A stretch of 64,000 nt of DNA from CSP1-4 sp963777975 (GCA_963777975.1 CAVZSO010000011.1:1-64000), one strand, 5' to 3'; positions 48,487 to 58,302 are shown, counted from the stretch's first letter. Numbers and translations: made by a program. The notes: generated from the sequence alone by a model not told the origin.

Positions 48487-49794
48487 TCAGGCGGTCGCCA
48501 GCGCCTCGGCGAAGATGCCCAGTGCCTCGTTGATCTCGGCCACCGTGACGTCGATGGGCGCGATCCAACGCACCGTGTCGTGGTCGACGCCACACGAGAG
48601 CAGCAGGAGGCCGAGGTCGGCGCAACGCTGGATGACGCGCTCCGTTCGATCGCCGTCGGGCGTCCGGTGGGCGCGGTCGGTGACCATGACCGTGCCGATC
48701 ATCAAGCCCGGGCCCCGGACGTCGCCGATGCCGGCGTCGCCGGCCATGATCGTCTGGAGCCCGGCCGTCAGCTGGGCACCGCGAGCCGCCGCATTGGCGA
48801 CGAGCTCCTCGGCCTGGATCGTCTCGAGCACGGCGATCCCGGCCGCACAGGCGACGGGGTTGCCGCCGAAGGTCGTGCCATGCGCGCCACGGCCCCAACG
48901 CTCCTGCAGGTCGCGGCGGCTGACCACGGCGGAGAGCGGAAGGCCGTTCGCGATGGCCTTGGCCAAGGTCACGACGTCGGGCACGACGCCAGCGTGCTCG
49001 AAGCCCCACATCTTTCCCGTTCGGGCGAAGCCGGATTGGACTTCGTCGAAGATGAGCAGGATGCCGTGCTCATCGGCCAGGCGGCGCAGGCCCTGGAGGA
49101 AGCGCGCCGGCGCGGGGCGGTAGCCGCCCTCGCCCTGGATGGGCTCGATGAGGATGGCTGCGACGTCCTCCGGCGAGACCTCGTCGTCGAAGTCGCTCTG
49201 TAGTGCAGCCAGACAGGCATCGGTGGCCGCGTCCTCGTCGCCATCGAAATCGCGGTAGACGTCCGGGAAGGCGGCCAGATAGACGCCTGGCAGGAGCGGC
49301 TCGTATCCATGGCGGTAGTTGGGGTTCGAGCTGGTGACGCTGGTCGCCCCGAACGTCCGGCCGTGGAAGCCGCCGCGGAAGGCGATGATGCCAGGCCGAC
49401 CGCTCACGCGGCGAGCCATCTTGAGGGCGCCCTCGATGGCCTCCGAGCCCGAGTTGAGGAAGAAGACCGTATCCAGCGGGTCGGGCATGACGGCCGCGAT
49501 CATCTCGGCCAGGCGATTGATCGGCTCGGCGAAGCCGATCGCGTTCGGCGGTGCGATCAGGCGGTCGACCTGCGCGTGGATGGCGGCGCTGACGGCGGGA
49601 TGATGGTGGCCGAGCGACGCGACGGCGATGCCGTTGGCGAAGTCGAGATATGCCCGGCCGTCGACGTCGAACAGGCGATGCCCCTCGCCGTGGCTCCACG
49701 TGCGCTGGAAGTAGCGGCCAAGGACAGGCGTCAGGTGGTCCGGCGGCGTGTTGGCGGTGCCTGTCGCGGCCGAGGCGCGCGTGGTCGTCTGCAT
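48487..49794 (-). CDS. Class III PLP aminotransferase (4-aminobutyrate aminotransferase-like)
   Basis: 435 residues, fold-type I. Visible are FFLNSGSEAIEGALKMAR (phosphate/cofactor loop), FRGGFHGRTFGATSVT, the PLP-ring Asp in LLIFDEVQSGFARTGK, and the Schiff-base Lys in VVTLAKAIANGLPLSAVV, followed by GTTFGGNPVACAAG. The sequence is closest in pattern to GABA or ornithine-type omega-aminotransferases. The donor is not fixed by the sequence. ATG 49792-49794 is seven bases after TAGACT (49802-49807, minus strand), so a leaderless transcript is likely. Confidence 0.9.
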   Translation of the reverse strand: MQTTTRASAATGTANTPPDHLTPVLGRYFQRTWSHGEGHRLFDVDGRAYLDFANGIAVASLGHHHPAVSAAIHAQVDRLIAPPNAIGFAEPINRLAEMIAAVMPDPLDTVFFLNSGSEAIEGALKMARRVSGRPGIIAFRGGFHGRTFGATSVTSSNPNYRHGYEPLLPGVYLAAFPDVYRDFDGDEDAATDACLAALQSDFDDEVSPEDVAAILIEPIQGEGGYRPAPARFLQGLRRLADEHGILLIFDEVQSGFARTGKMWGFEHAGVVPDVVTLAKAIANGLPLSAVVSRRDLQERWGRGAHGTTFGGNPVACAAGIAVLETIQAEELVANAAARGAQLTAGLQTIMAGDAGIGDVRGPGLMIGTVMVTDRAHRTPDGDRTERVIQRCADLGLLLLSCGVDHDTVRWIAPIDVTVAEINEALGIFAEALATA

Positions 49795-49801
49795 CCCGCG
49801 C

Positions 49802-49807
49802 AGTCTA
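49802..49807 (-). promoter_or_regulatory. -10 box of the aminotransferase gene (leaderless start)
   Basis: TAGACT on the minus strand, seven bases before ATG 49794. Confidence 0.5.
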
Positions 49808-49941
49808 GTCGCTCACCCAGCGGCGCCGAGGTCCGAGCCGCCCGCTGAGCGCGGCCGTTCGACCGTCGCGGAGCCCGTCCGCGGTCTATCATGCCGGCGC
49901 GGCCGGACGCGTCCCGGCACGTCCGCAGGAGCGAAGAGCCC

Positions 49942-50718
49942 ATGAATGAGCTGCGCCAGGCACTGCTGCCCGGCGAGGAGATCGTCTTCGAGACCCGGAA
50001 GCATTGGTTCGCCCCGATCCGCGACTCGCTGGTGGCGATCCTGCTCGTCATCGGAGCCGTGATCCTCTGGCTGCTGGCACCGCCGGGCGGAGAAGGGCTC
50101 TTCGGCAGCATCGGCGGCTTGCTGGGCAACCTGATGTGGTGGGTCGGGCTCGGCGCCTTCGTCGTCGGCGTCGGCTGGATCATCTGGAACATCGTGGCCT
50201 GGATGTCGGCCAACTTCGGGGTCTCGAACATGCGCGTGCTGTGCTACGAGGGCCTGCTGCGCAAGCACAGCTCCGAGACACTCCTGGCCTCGATCACCGA
50301 CGTCAAGCTGACCGTGCCGGCGCTCGGTGGCATGCTCGGTTTCGGAGACCTGACCATCCTCACGGCGTCAGGTCGGGAGGGCAGCGACAAGTTCACGACC
50401 ATCAAGGGTGCTGGTGATTTCCGGACGGCCCTCCAGACGGCCCAGACGGGGGCACGCGACGCGCCGGCCGCAAGAGCACCGGCCGCCGCGACAGCGGCTG
50501 CGGTGCCCACGCCGACGATGATGGCCGCACCGTCACCAGTAGCAGCCGTGGCTCCGGCCCCTGCTGCTGGTGTCGCGCCGATGGCCCCCGGCCCAAGCAC
50601 TCAGACATCCGAGGCCGCCGCCGCCAGCCTCGAGCGGTTGGCCGACCTGCATGCACGCGGCGTCATCACCGATGCGGAGTTCGAGGCCAAGAAGGCCGAG
50701 CTGCTCGGCCGCATCTAG
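49942..50718 (+). CDS. bPH2 (DUF304) and SHOCT domain membrane protein
   Basis: 258 residues from ATG 49942 (CAGGAGCG upstream; -10 candidate TATCAT at 49887-49892). The N-terminal PH-like domain is interrupted by two membrane segments (LVAILLVIGAVILWLLAP; WVGLGAFVVGVGWIIWNIV), then FGVSNMRVLCYEGLLRKHSSE and ITDVKLTVPALGGMLGFGDL follow, as in bacterial PH2 proteins. A Pro/Ala-rich linker leads to a C-terminal SHOCT helix pair (LERLADLHARGVITDAEFEA with KKAELLGRI). SHOCT is thought to mediate oligomerisation. The specific role is unknown. Confidence 0.82.
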   Translation: MNELRQALLPGEEIVFETRKHWFAPIRDSLVAILLVIGAVILWLLAPPGGEGLFGSIGGLLGNLMWWVGLGAFVVGVGWIIWNIVAWMSANFGVSNMRVLCYEGLLRKHSSETLLASITDVKLTVPALGGMLGFGDLTILTASGREGSDKFTTIKGAGDFRTALQTAQTGARDAPAARAPAAATAAAVPTPTMMAAPSPVAAVAPAPAAGVAPMAPGPSTQTSEAAAASLERLADLHARGVITDAEFEAKKAELLGRI

Positions 50719-50782
50719 GCAGGCATCAGCGTGCCCCGTGGTCACAGGAGGGTGAACGAGTGACACTGGTCTTTGCCAGCCT

Positions 50783-51985
50783 GTGATCGACCTCGAGCTG
50801 AGCCCAGAGAATCGCCTCGTCAGGGACGCAGCGCGCGCATTCGCCGAGGCCGAGATCCTGCCCAACATCCGGGAGTGGGACGAGCGACACGAGGTCCACC
50901 TGCCGACGTTCCGCAAGATGGGCGAGCAGGGCTTCCTGGGCGCGCCGATCCACGAGCGTTACGGCGGCGGTGGCATGGACTACGTCAGCTTCGGGCTGCT
51001 ATGCGAAGAGCTCGAGCGGGCAGACACCGCCTTCCGGGTCATCATGAGCGTCCATGTCGGGCTCAACTCGCTGACGCTCCTGCAGTGGGGCAACGAAGAC
51101 CAGAAGCAGCGCTTCCTGGTGCCGCAGGCGCGCGGCGAGAAGCTGGCCACCTTCGGCCTCACCGAGCCCGGCGTCGGCACTGACGCGGCCGCGCTGCAGA
51201 CGACGGCGCGTCGCGACGGCGATGACTACATCCTCAACGGCGCCAAGATCTGGATCAGCCTGGGCGACGTGGCCGACCATTTCCTGGTCTTTGCCTCGGT
51301 CGACCGAGCGAAACGCCACAAGGGCATCACGGCCTTCATCGTCGAACGCGGCATGGACGGCTTCTCGACCGGCTCGCTGCAGGGGAAGCTGGGCATCAAC
51401 GCCGGCAACACCGGGCAGCTCTTCTTCGACGAGGTCCGGGTCCCGGTCGCCAACCGCGTCGGCGAGGAGGGCGAGGGCTTCACCATCGCCATGAGCGCCA
51501 TCGACCAAGGCCGCTTCACGGTCGCCACCGGAGCCGTCGGGCTCGCCGAGGCCTGCCTCGACGCCTCGGTCAAGTACGCCCACGAGCGGCATACGTTCGG
51601 CCAGGAGATCGGTGAACACCAGCTCGTGAAGCAGATGCTGGCCAGGATGCACCAGGGCATCGAAGCGGGGCGCCTGCTCTGCTGGCAGGCTGCCTGGCTC
51701 AAGAACCATGGCCGTCGCAACACGCGTGAGACGAGCCTCGCCAAGTGGTTCTGCACCGAGCACGCCGTCCAGAGCGCCCTCGATGCGATCCAGGTCCATG
51801 GTGCCTACGGCTATTCGAACGAGTATCCGGTCGAGCGGTATCTGCGCAACAGCAAGGCAGCCGTCATCTACGAGGGCACGAGCCAGCTGCACACCCTCAT
51901 CCAGGCCGACTACCTGCTGGGCTATCGCGAGGATCGCCCGCTGCGCTGCCCGCCGCTGCCGGCGCAGGGTTTCGAGGCCGGGTGA
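50783..51985 (+). CDS. Acyl-CoA dehydrogenase
   Basis: 400 residues. Visible are FGLTEPGVGTDAAAL (the FAD/substrate signature), NGAKIWISLGDVADHFLVFA, and IYEGTSQLHTL with the catalytic Glu364. The C-terminus has a short extra tail (DRPLRCPPLPAQGFEAG). The GTG start at 50783 has no strong ribosome-binding site. It is only a distant paralogue of the 6343 gene. Its TGA (51983-51985) overlaps the GTG of the GMC oxidoreductase (GTGA), so the two products are made together and probably act on one substrate series. Confidence 0.93.
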   Translation: MIDLELSPENRLVRDAARAFAEAEILPNIREWDERHEVHLPTFRKMGEQGFLGAPIHERYGGGGMDYVSFGLLCEELERADTAFRVIMSVHVGLNSLTLLQWGNEDQKQRFLVPQARGEKLATFGLTEPGVGTDAAALQTTARRDGDDYILNGAKIWISLGDVADHFLVFASVDRAKRHKGITAFIVERGMDGFSTGSLQGKLGINAGNTGQLFFDEVRVPVANRVGEEGEGFTIAMSAIDQGRFTVATGAVGLAEACLDASVKYAHERHTFGQEIGEHQLVKQMLARMHQGIEAGRLLCWQAAWLKNHGRRNTRETSLAKWFCTEHAVQSALDAIQVHGAYGYSNEYPVERYLRNSKAAVIYEGTSQLHTLIQADYLLGYREDRPLRCPPLPAQGFEAG

Positions 51986-54033
51986 CGTTCGTCGCCGATC
52001 CGCCGGCACCGCCCGGCTGGTCCGCCGCCGACCTGGCGGCACTCGGTCGGGCGCTCCAAGGCTTCGTCGCCGGCGACGCGACGCGCATGGCACGGCTGGC
52101 AGCCGCGGCCCTCGACGAGCTGGCCGAGCCGATCGACCTCTGGCAGCTGAAGATGGCCCTGCGCGTGTTCGACATGCGGCTGGCCAACCTCGCCCTCGGC
52201 GAAGGTCCGGTCCGATTCCGCGACCTCGATGACGACGGGCGTGATCGGTACCTCCTTGGCTGGGGGACGAGCCGTCTGCCGCAACGACGAACGACGTTCC
52301 AGGCCCTCAAGCGGCTGGCGCTCTTCCTGGCCTACGCGGACCCTGGACCGGGACCCGACGCCAACCCGCGCTGGACCGCGATGGGCTACCGACCGCGATG
52401 GGAGCCTCCGACGACGTGGCCGTCGCCGGTGCAGCCGGTGACGATCGACCGGTCCGCGGCCGCGTCCTCGACGCGTCTCGAACTGGACGCCGACGTCGTC
52501 ATCGTCGGCAGTGGCGCCGGGGGCGGTGTCATCGCAGCCCGGGCGACGGCCGCTGGGCGTTCGGTGCTCGTCGTCGAGGCTGGCTCGGCCTGGTCCGAAG
52601 CCGAGATGCCGACCGACGAGCTGACCGGCTTCAAGCGCATGTTCCTGGCCCGAGGCCTGAGTGCGAACGCCGATCTCTCGATCGCCATCCTGGCCGGGGC
52701 GACGCTCGGAGGCGGGATGACGGTGAACTGGACGACGTCGATCGACGCCCCGTCCTCCGTCCGCGAGCGCTGGGCTCGGGCGCATGGGCTTGTCGGCTTC
52801 GACGGCGCCGAGACCGACGCCGACTTCGCGCGGATCCGGGCAGAGCTGCAGGTGGCCCCGGCCACCAGCATCGCGGTCAAGGACCGGCTGCTCATCGATG
52901 GCTGCCATGCCCTCGGCTATGAGGCGGCGCCCAACGAGCGGAACACGAGCGGCTGCGACACGTGTGGCGGCTGCAGCTTCGGCTGCCGGATCGGTGCCAA
53001 ACAAGCCGGCATTCGCGGCCACCTCTCCATCGCCGCGGACCATGGCGCCCGCTTCCTGGTCGACGCCCCGGTCGACGGGGTGATCTTCGAGGCCGGTCGC
53101 GCGGTCGGCGTCGAAGGCCGGCTGCTGGTCCTCGATGCGACCGGCCTGCCGACGGACGTCGAGCGCCCATTCCGCGTTCACGCCAGGCAGGTCGTCCTGG
53201 CCGCCGGTGCCCTGCGGACCCCGGTCATCGTGCTCGCCAGCGGGCGTGCGCACCCCTGGACCGGCCATGGCCTGCGGCTCCATCCGGTCGCTGCCCTGGC
53301 TGGCGTGATGCCGGAGACGGTCGAGATGTGGGCAGGCCCGCTCCAGAGCGCGAGATCGCTGCAGTTCCTCGAACCGGGGCCCGCCGCAGCCGGGTACGCC
53401 GGTCCCGGCCATGGCCCGATCGTGCTCGAGTCAGCGCCACCACATCCCGGCCTGGCCGGATCGGCCTTCCCGTGGACGGGTCGGGCCGGCAGCAAGGCCT
53501 TCATGGAGCGACTCGCTTTCGTGGCCCCGATCATCGCCCTGGTCGGCGACCGCGGCGCGGGCCGGGTCAGCCTCTCGCGCACGGGCCGGCCACGCATCGA
53601 CTACACGATCGCGCCCAACGACGCCCGGACGGCCAGGCGGGCCGTGGTCGAGATGGCGCGCATCAGCCGCGCCGCCGGCGCGACCTCGATCGTCGCCGTC
53701 GGCACGCCCGCGGTCTGGTTCGGGCGCGACGGCCGGTCCGACGATCGATCCTTCGGCACCTACCTCGAGGACCTCGCCGGTCGCAGCTTCGCGCCGAACC
53801 GGATGGGACTCTTCTCGGCTCATCAGATGGGCAGCATGCCCGCCGGCGCCGATCCGGCGACGACCGCCTGCGACCCATGGGGCCACGTCCGCGCGGACAC
53901 CGCCGGCCGTCTGGTGCCTGGCCTCTACGTCGGCGACGGCTCGCTTTTCCCGACCGCGACGACCGTCAACCCGCAGATGACGATCATGGCCCTGGCCGAG
54001 CGCGTCGCGCGGACGGTCATCGCGGAGACTTGA
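51982..54033 (+). CDS. GMC-family FAD oxidoreductase with Cys cluster (long-chain alcohol oxidase-like)
   Basis: 683 residues. The first ~165 residues form a helical domain of unknown role. The FAD motif is VVIVGSGAGGGVIAARATAA (from about residue 173) with VLVVEAG. The region NTSGCDTCGGCSFGC, near residues 320-335, carries four closely spaced cysteines. The C-terminus has LFSAHQMGSM and TTVNPQMTIMALAERVA, holding the GMC His/Asn active site. This layout is like long-chain fatty-alcohol oxidases. The cysteines could hold a metal or Fe-S centre. It is coupled to the acyl-CoA dehydrogenase by GTGA, suggesting oxidation of a lipid alcohol. Its end overlaps the convergent gene by 17 bases. Confidence 0.85.
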   Translation: MTFVADPPAPPGWSAADLAALGRALQGFVAGDATRMARLAAAALDELAEPIDLWQLKMALRVFDMRLANLALGEGPVRFRDLDDDGRDRYLLGWGTSRLPQRRTTFQALKRLALFLAYADPGPGPDANPRWTAMGYRPRWEPPTTWPSPVQPVTIDRSAAASSTRLELDADVVIVGSGAGGGVIAARATAAGRSVLVVEAGSAWSEAEMPTDELTGFKRMFLARGLSANADLSIAILAGATLGGGMTVNWTTSIDAPSSVRERWARAHGLVGFDGAETDADFARIRAELQVAPATSIAVKDRLLIDGCHALGYEAAPNERNTSGCDTCGGCSFGCRIGAKQAGIRGHLSIAADHGARFLVDAPVDGVIFEAGRAVGVEGRLLVLDATGLPTDVERPFRVHARQVVLAAGALRTPVIVLASGRAHPWTGHGLRLHPVAALAGVMPETVEMWAGPLQSARSLQFLEPGPAAAGYAGPGHGPIVLESAPPHPGLAGSAFPWTGRAGSKAFMERLAFVAPIIALVGDRGAGRVSLSRTGRPRIDYTIAPNDARTARRAVVEMARISRAAGATSIVAVGTPAVWFGRDGRSDDRSFGTYLEDLAGRSFAPNRMGLFSAHQMGSMPAGADPATTACDPWGHVRADTAGRLVPGLYVGDGSLFPTATTVNPQMTIMALAERVARTVIAET

Positions 54034-56717
54034 TGGGCTGCCAGTCAGGCGGCGCCTGATCTACCGCCACGGCGGATCCCAGCGCGAGGGCGATCGCCTC
54101 GTCGAGCGGCAATGCAGCACCTTCGGCTTCAAGGGACGCCCGAGTCTCGGCATCGTAGCCTGGGTATTCGCGTCCGCCGCCCCGGATGGTCATGTTCGAC
54201 CACGCAGCCAGACCGGTCGACGTCTGCTCCTGCAGGTGACGTGCTGCGCCGTACAGACGAAGCGCCCGTTCGTAGTCGCCGGTGAAGAAGTCGTAGTCGA
54301 CCCAGTCGTCGAGGACGATGACGAGGCCCGTCGTTTCGCCCGCCCGGACCATGGCCTCGGTCCCTTCGGTCAGGTAACGGTGGGCTTCGCTGTACTTGCC
54401 GAGCATCGTGACCGATGCTCCGAGCATGTGCAGCGACCAGTTGGTCATGAAGTCGTTGTGGGTGCGGCGGGCGAGCTCGAGTGCCTCCGTGTACGACTCA
54501 GCGGAGCGCGCCCACTGCTCGGTGAAGAACAGGCTGTTGCCGACGCCCCAGAGCGCGTTCGTCAGGCCGGCCTCGTCGCCGAGCTCCCGGTAGATCTCGA
54601 CCGCCTCCAGGGCTGCGGCCTGGCCCTGGTCGAAATCCGAGTCGGTGACGAAGAAGCCGAACGAGTAGTTGTAGAGCGCATCGGCGATCAGCTTCCGGTC
54701 GCCGATGGAGCGGGCGATCTCGAGCGCGAGGCCGTACTGTTCGCGGCAGGCCTTGAAGTCGCCGCGCCAGTACGCCAGGCCGCCGGCCGCCTCGTGACCT
54801 CGCGCCACGAGGACGGGATCGACGCGATCAGCGGGCATCGCCAACACGGCCGCTGCGTGCATCAGGCCCTCGGTCAGGAACGCTCGCGCCTGCCAGAAGC
54901 GCCAGGCGGACCAGACGATGCGCAGAGCCGTGGAGGGGTCGCGCAGCTCGATCGACCAGGCCAACGCCGCTCGCAGGTTGTCATGGTCGTGCTCGATCAG
55001 GTCGAGCCAGTCGGCCCGCTCCTGCCCGGTGAGGTGCGGCGCCGCCCGCTCGATGAGGTCGGTGTACCACGTGGCATGGCGTCGGCGGATCTCGTCGGCC
55101 TCGCCTCGCTCGACCAACCGCTCGGTGGCGAACTCGCGGATCGTCTCCAGCATCCGGAAGCGCACCTGGTCGTGCTCCTCGACCTGGCGCACGAGGCTCT
55201 GGTCGGCGAGGTCGCTCAGCCCAGCGAGCACGTCCAGCGAGGCGCCGCCGGAGGTCGACGGTCCGCAGATGGCCTCGGCCGCCTCGAGGTCGAAGCCGCC
55301 CGAGAAGACCGAGGCGCGCGCGAACAGGCAGCGACCGGGTTCGTCGAGGAGGCCATAGCTCCAGTCGATCGCGCCGCGCAGGGTCTGCTGCCTGGCTGGC
55401 AGGTCCCGTGAGCCACCGCCGCCAAGCAGCGCCAGGCGACTCTCGAGGCGGGGCAGCATCGCCTGGGGGTTGAGCAGCTTGACCCGCGCCGCGGCCAGCT
55501 CGATGGCCAGCGGCAAGCCATCGAGACGCGCGGTGATCGCCGCCACCGCAGGCGCGTTCTCGTTGGTCACGGCGAAGTCTGGCTTGGCCGCCATGGCCCG
55601 CGTGATGAACAGCGCGACCGCCTCGTACTGGGTCATCGCCTCGAGTGTCGGCAAATGCGCAGGGTCGGGGACGCCGAGCGGCGGCACCGGGTACTCCTGC
55701 TCGCCATAGACGTGTAGCAGCGAGCGGCTGGTGGCCACGACGCGCAGGTCGGATCCGGCCTTCAGCAGGTCGCTGAGCACGCCGGCCACGCCGGCGACCT
55801 GCTCCACGTTGTCGAGGACCAGGAGGATCCGACGCGTCGTCAGGAACTCGACCACGCGCTCGGCGACGCTGGTCTCCCCCTCTCGGACGCCGAGTACCGC
55901 GCCGATGGCCGGAGACGACGAGGGCAGGGTCGACGATCGGCTCGAGGGGCACGAAGAAGACGCCGTCCGGGAAGTCCTCGATCGACTCGGCGGCGAGCTG
56001 GAGAGCGAGCCGCGTCTTGCCGGTGCCACCCGGCCCGGTCAAGGTCAGCAACCTGGTCGTTGCCAGCAGCCGTCGAGCCTCGGCGACCTCGTGGACGCGG
56101 CCGACGAAGCTGGTCGGCAGCACCGGCAGGTTGTTCGGCGTCGCGTCGAGCGTTCGCAGCGGCGGAAACTGGTCCGGCAGCCCGGCCGCCACGAGCTGAC
56201 CGATCCGTTCCGAGCGCGAGAGGTCCTTCAGCCGATGCTCCCCGAGGTCTCGCAACGTGACGCCGGGCGGCAGGCTGCCTTCGGTCAGGGCCCGGGTCGT
56301 GCCTGAGACGAGGACCTGGCCACCGTGGCCAGCGGCAGCGATCCGGGCCGCCCGATGGACATCGAGTCCGACGTAGTCGCTGTCCGGGGCAACGACGCCT
56401 TCGCCCGTGTGGAGGCCCATGCGGACCCGCAGCTCCACGCCGTCCGGCCACCCCTCGGCCACCAGGCCGCGCTGGGCGGCGACGGCCCCTTCGACGGCCG
56501 AGGACGCGCTCCGGAAGACGACGAAGAATGAGTCGCCCTCGGTCTTGATCTCGTGGCCGCTGGCCGCCGAGATGGCGTCGCGCATGATGCGTTGGTGGCG
56601 CTCCAGCACGTCGCTGTAGGCCGCTGTGCCGAGCCGTTCGAGCAGGCGCGTCGAGCCCTCGATGTCGGTGAAGAGGAAGGTGACGGTGCCGGTCGGGTAG
56701 GGGGTCTGGTCTGGCAT
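54017..56717 (-). pseudogene. Class III adenylate cyclase-like / AAA ATPase / TPR signalling protein, reading frame broken once
   Basis: About 900 residues. Residues ~10-150 form a class III cyclase homology domain (VTFLFTDIEGSTRLLERL; GHEIKTEGDSFFVVF; VRMGLHTGEG). An AfsR/NB-ARC-type ATPase follows (SFVGRVHEVAEARRLL, GPGGTGKTRLALQL; RRILLVLDNVEQVAG). The C-terminal half is helical repeats of TPR type (LGDEAGLTNALWGVGNSLFF). The frame breaks near 55905. ATG 56715-56717 has AAGGGA upstream. Both cyclase metal-type Asp residues are visible (FTDIEGS; EGDSF). Whether it makes cAMP or only senses ligands is open. Related architecture with reversed order is at 61633. Confidence 0.82.
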
Positions 56718-56826
56718 CGGTCCCTTCGATGGTGCGCTGTCCGCGTTCGCGCGTCAACGCGACGACGGTGGAGCAGGAGAGCCTGGCTCGTGGAGCCCGG
56801 CGGGGGTCGAGATCGGAGCACGGCTC

Positions 56827-56865
56827 GGATTAGCCGTTGACGGCTAATCCAGTGACGACTAGCCT
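56827..56865 (+). promoter_or_regulatory. Promoter with palindromic operator upstream of the HTH regulator
   Basis: A perfect 10-bp inverted repeat GGATTAGCCG (56827-56836) / CGGCTAATCC (56841-56850) with TTGA between overlaps a -35 TTGACG (56837-56842). A -10 TAGCCT (56860-56865) follows at 17-base spacing, and the GTG of the regulator is at 56873. The layout is that of an autoregulated leaderless gene. Confidence 0.6.
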
Positions 56866-56872
56866 CGCTCTC

Positions 56873-57394
56873 GTGGAGCGGAGGGTCATCGTTCGCGGGC
56901 GCCCGCGCGCCGCGCGCGAGGCCGGGCGGACGCTCGCGGTGCATGGGGCGGTCGATGCGGACGACCCGTTCGTCGCGCTCCTCGACGCCTGGCTCGATCC
57001 GGCCATGCCGGCCGCGCGCTGGTCGGTCGTCGTCGGCGTCGACGAAGATGCCGAGGCGGCTTTGCAGGCGGCGACAGCGCGCCGTGAGCTGCTCGTCGTG
57101 CGCACCGGCAGCGAGGACGCCGATGCGTTGCTGGCCGACCTCAGCCCGGTCCTCGGCCGGCTGCTCGACGATCTGACGGCCAGCCAGCGACGACTCGCCC
57201 GGCTGCTCCTCGTCGAGGGTGTCAGGCAGGCCGATGCCGCCGAGATCCTGGGCATCAGCCGGGCCAGCGTCTCGGTCGCCAACGGACGCGCGCGCATCCA
57301 CGAGATCGACCTCCAGCTTCGGGCCGTGCGCGCCTGCTGGGCAGCAGGTCGAGCGATGTCGGCGGGGACCGATGTCGCTGGTGGCGCGCGATGA
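56873..57394 (+). CDS. Putative DNA-binding protein with C-terminal helix-turn-helix
   Basis: 173 residues. The N-terminal ~115 residues are alpha/beta with no recognised family (ARWSVVVGVDEDAEAALQA; RRELLVVRTGSEDADALL). Residues ~120-150 are a helix-turn-helix (EGVRQADAAEILGISRASVS). The layout faintly recalls SatD-type proteins, but this is not established. The start is taken at GTG 56873, which is seven bases after the -10 box; a TTG at 56837 lies inside the palindrome and is unlikely. It probably regulates itself and the membrane protein 31 bases downstream. Confidence 0.6.
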   Translation: MERRVIVRGRPRAAREAGRTLAVHGAVDADDPFVALLDAWLDPAMPAARWSVVVGVDEDAEAALQAATARRELLVVRTGSEDADALLADLSPVLGRLLDDLTASQRRLARLLLVEGVRQADAAEILGISRASVSVANGRARIHEIDLQLRAVRACWAAGRAMSAGTDVAGGAR

Positions 57395-57413
57395 CGGGCC
57401 CGGACGGGGATGG

Positions 57414-57419
57414 TAGGGT
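57414..57419 (+). promoter_or_regulatory. -10 box of the membrane-protein gene (leaderless start)
   Basis: TAGGGT ends six bases before ATG 57426, so this gene may also have its own leaderless transcript. Confidence 0.45.
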
Positions 57420-57425
57420 GCCGCG

Positions 57426-57938
57426 ATGACCAGGCTGGACGGCCCGGCGCCCGAGACCGAAGGCGCCGTGATGGAGGGGGTGGCCGCCGAACGCTCCCAC
57501 GTGGTGCTCTTGCGCGTCCTTGCCGTCGCCCTTCTGGGACGCGCCCTGCTGAGTGTCGCCGACGCGATGTCCATCGGCAGCGGCGGCATCGGCATCCTCG
57601 AGCCGGGCGGCATCGCCCACGCCGATGGCTCGCCGCTCTGGCCGCTGCTATGGGGCTTGGTGGCCTTGCTGGCCGCCGTGCTGCTGCTCGTCGGCCGACC
57701 GCTTGGCTGGGTGCTGGGGGCAGGTGTCTGCGTCGCCTACCTGGTCGTCGGCGTCGGCCATGCGGTCGGTGCGAGCACGAGCACGACCGGTCTGTCGGCC
57801 GGTGTCTGGCTCATCTTCGTCGTCGACATCCTCGTCCCGTCCCTGGTGCTCGCCGGTCTCTTCACGGTCAGGCCATGGTTCCTGGCGGCGGCCCGCGCGG
57901 GGCGACCGGGGCCGCGGGGCCGGGCGCCTACTCGGTGA
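57426..57938 (+). CDS. Membrane protein of unknown function
   Basis: 170 residues with four membrane segments: VLLRVLAVALLGRALLSVA, LWPLLWGLVALLAAVLLLVG, WVLGAGVCVAYLVVGVGHAV and VWLIFVVDILVPSLVLAGLF. No catalytic motif or family was recognised. It follows the HTH protein and is a candidate target. Its end overlaps the convergent cupredoxin gene by 11 bases. Confidence 0.65.
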   Translation: MTRLDGPAPETEGAVMEGVAAERSHVVLLRVLAVALLGRALLSVADAMSIGSGGIGILEPGGIAHADGSPLWPLLWGLVALLAAVLLLVGRPLGWVLGAGVCVAYLVVGVGHAVGASTSTTGLSAGVWLIFVVDILVPSLVLAGLFTVRPWFLAAARAGRPGPRGRAPTR

Positions 57939-58302
57939 CCGTGATCGTCCCGCTCATCGAGCCGTGGATGCCACAGACGTAGGGGAACGCGCCGGCGCTC
58001 TCGAAGGTCCGTTGGTAGGTCGCGCCGTTGGTCAGGCCGGTGCTCTCGGGCGTGCCGTCGCTCCACTTGACCGTGTGGGTCGCGGCGCCAGTGTTGGTCC
58101 AGGTGACCGTCGTGCCGGCGGTGACGGTCAGGTCGGCGGGCTCGAAACCGAAGTCGACGATGCTCACGGCACCGGTCGTGCCGCCCGGCGCCGCGCCAGA
58201 GGGTGGCTCGGTCGCGCTCGGGGAGCCCGCGCCACCGCCGGAGCATGCCGCCAGGGCGATCGCGAGCAGGACGCCGAGGCCGATGGTCTTGAGCCTTCGC
58301 AC
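57928..58302 (-). CDS. Cupredoxin-domain lipoprotein (plastocyanin-like)
   Basis: 124 residues from GTG 58300-58302, with AAGGAGA upstream. It has a lipoprotein signal (TIGLGVLLAIALAAC), then a Ser/Gly/Pro-rich linker and a type I copper domain: TVTWTNTGAATHTV gives the first His, and YVCGIHGSM gives Cys, His and Met. These are the four ligands of an electron-transfer blue-copper protein outside the membrane. The partner oxidase or reductase is not in the window. Confidence 0.85.
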   Translation of the reverse strand: MRRLKTIGLGVLLAIALAACSGGGAGSPSATEPPSGAAPGGTTGAVSIVDFGFEPADLTVTAGTTVTWTNTGAATHTVKWSDGTPESTGLTNGATYQRTFESAGAFPYVCGIHGSMSGTITVTE

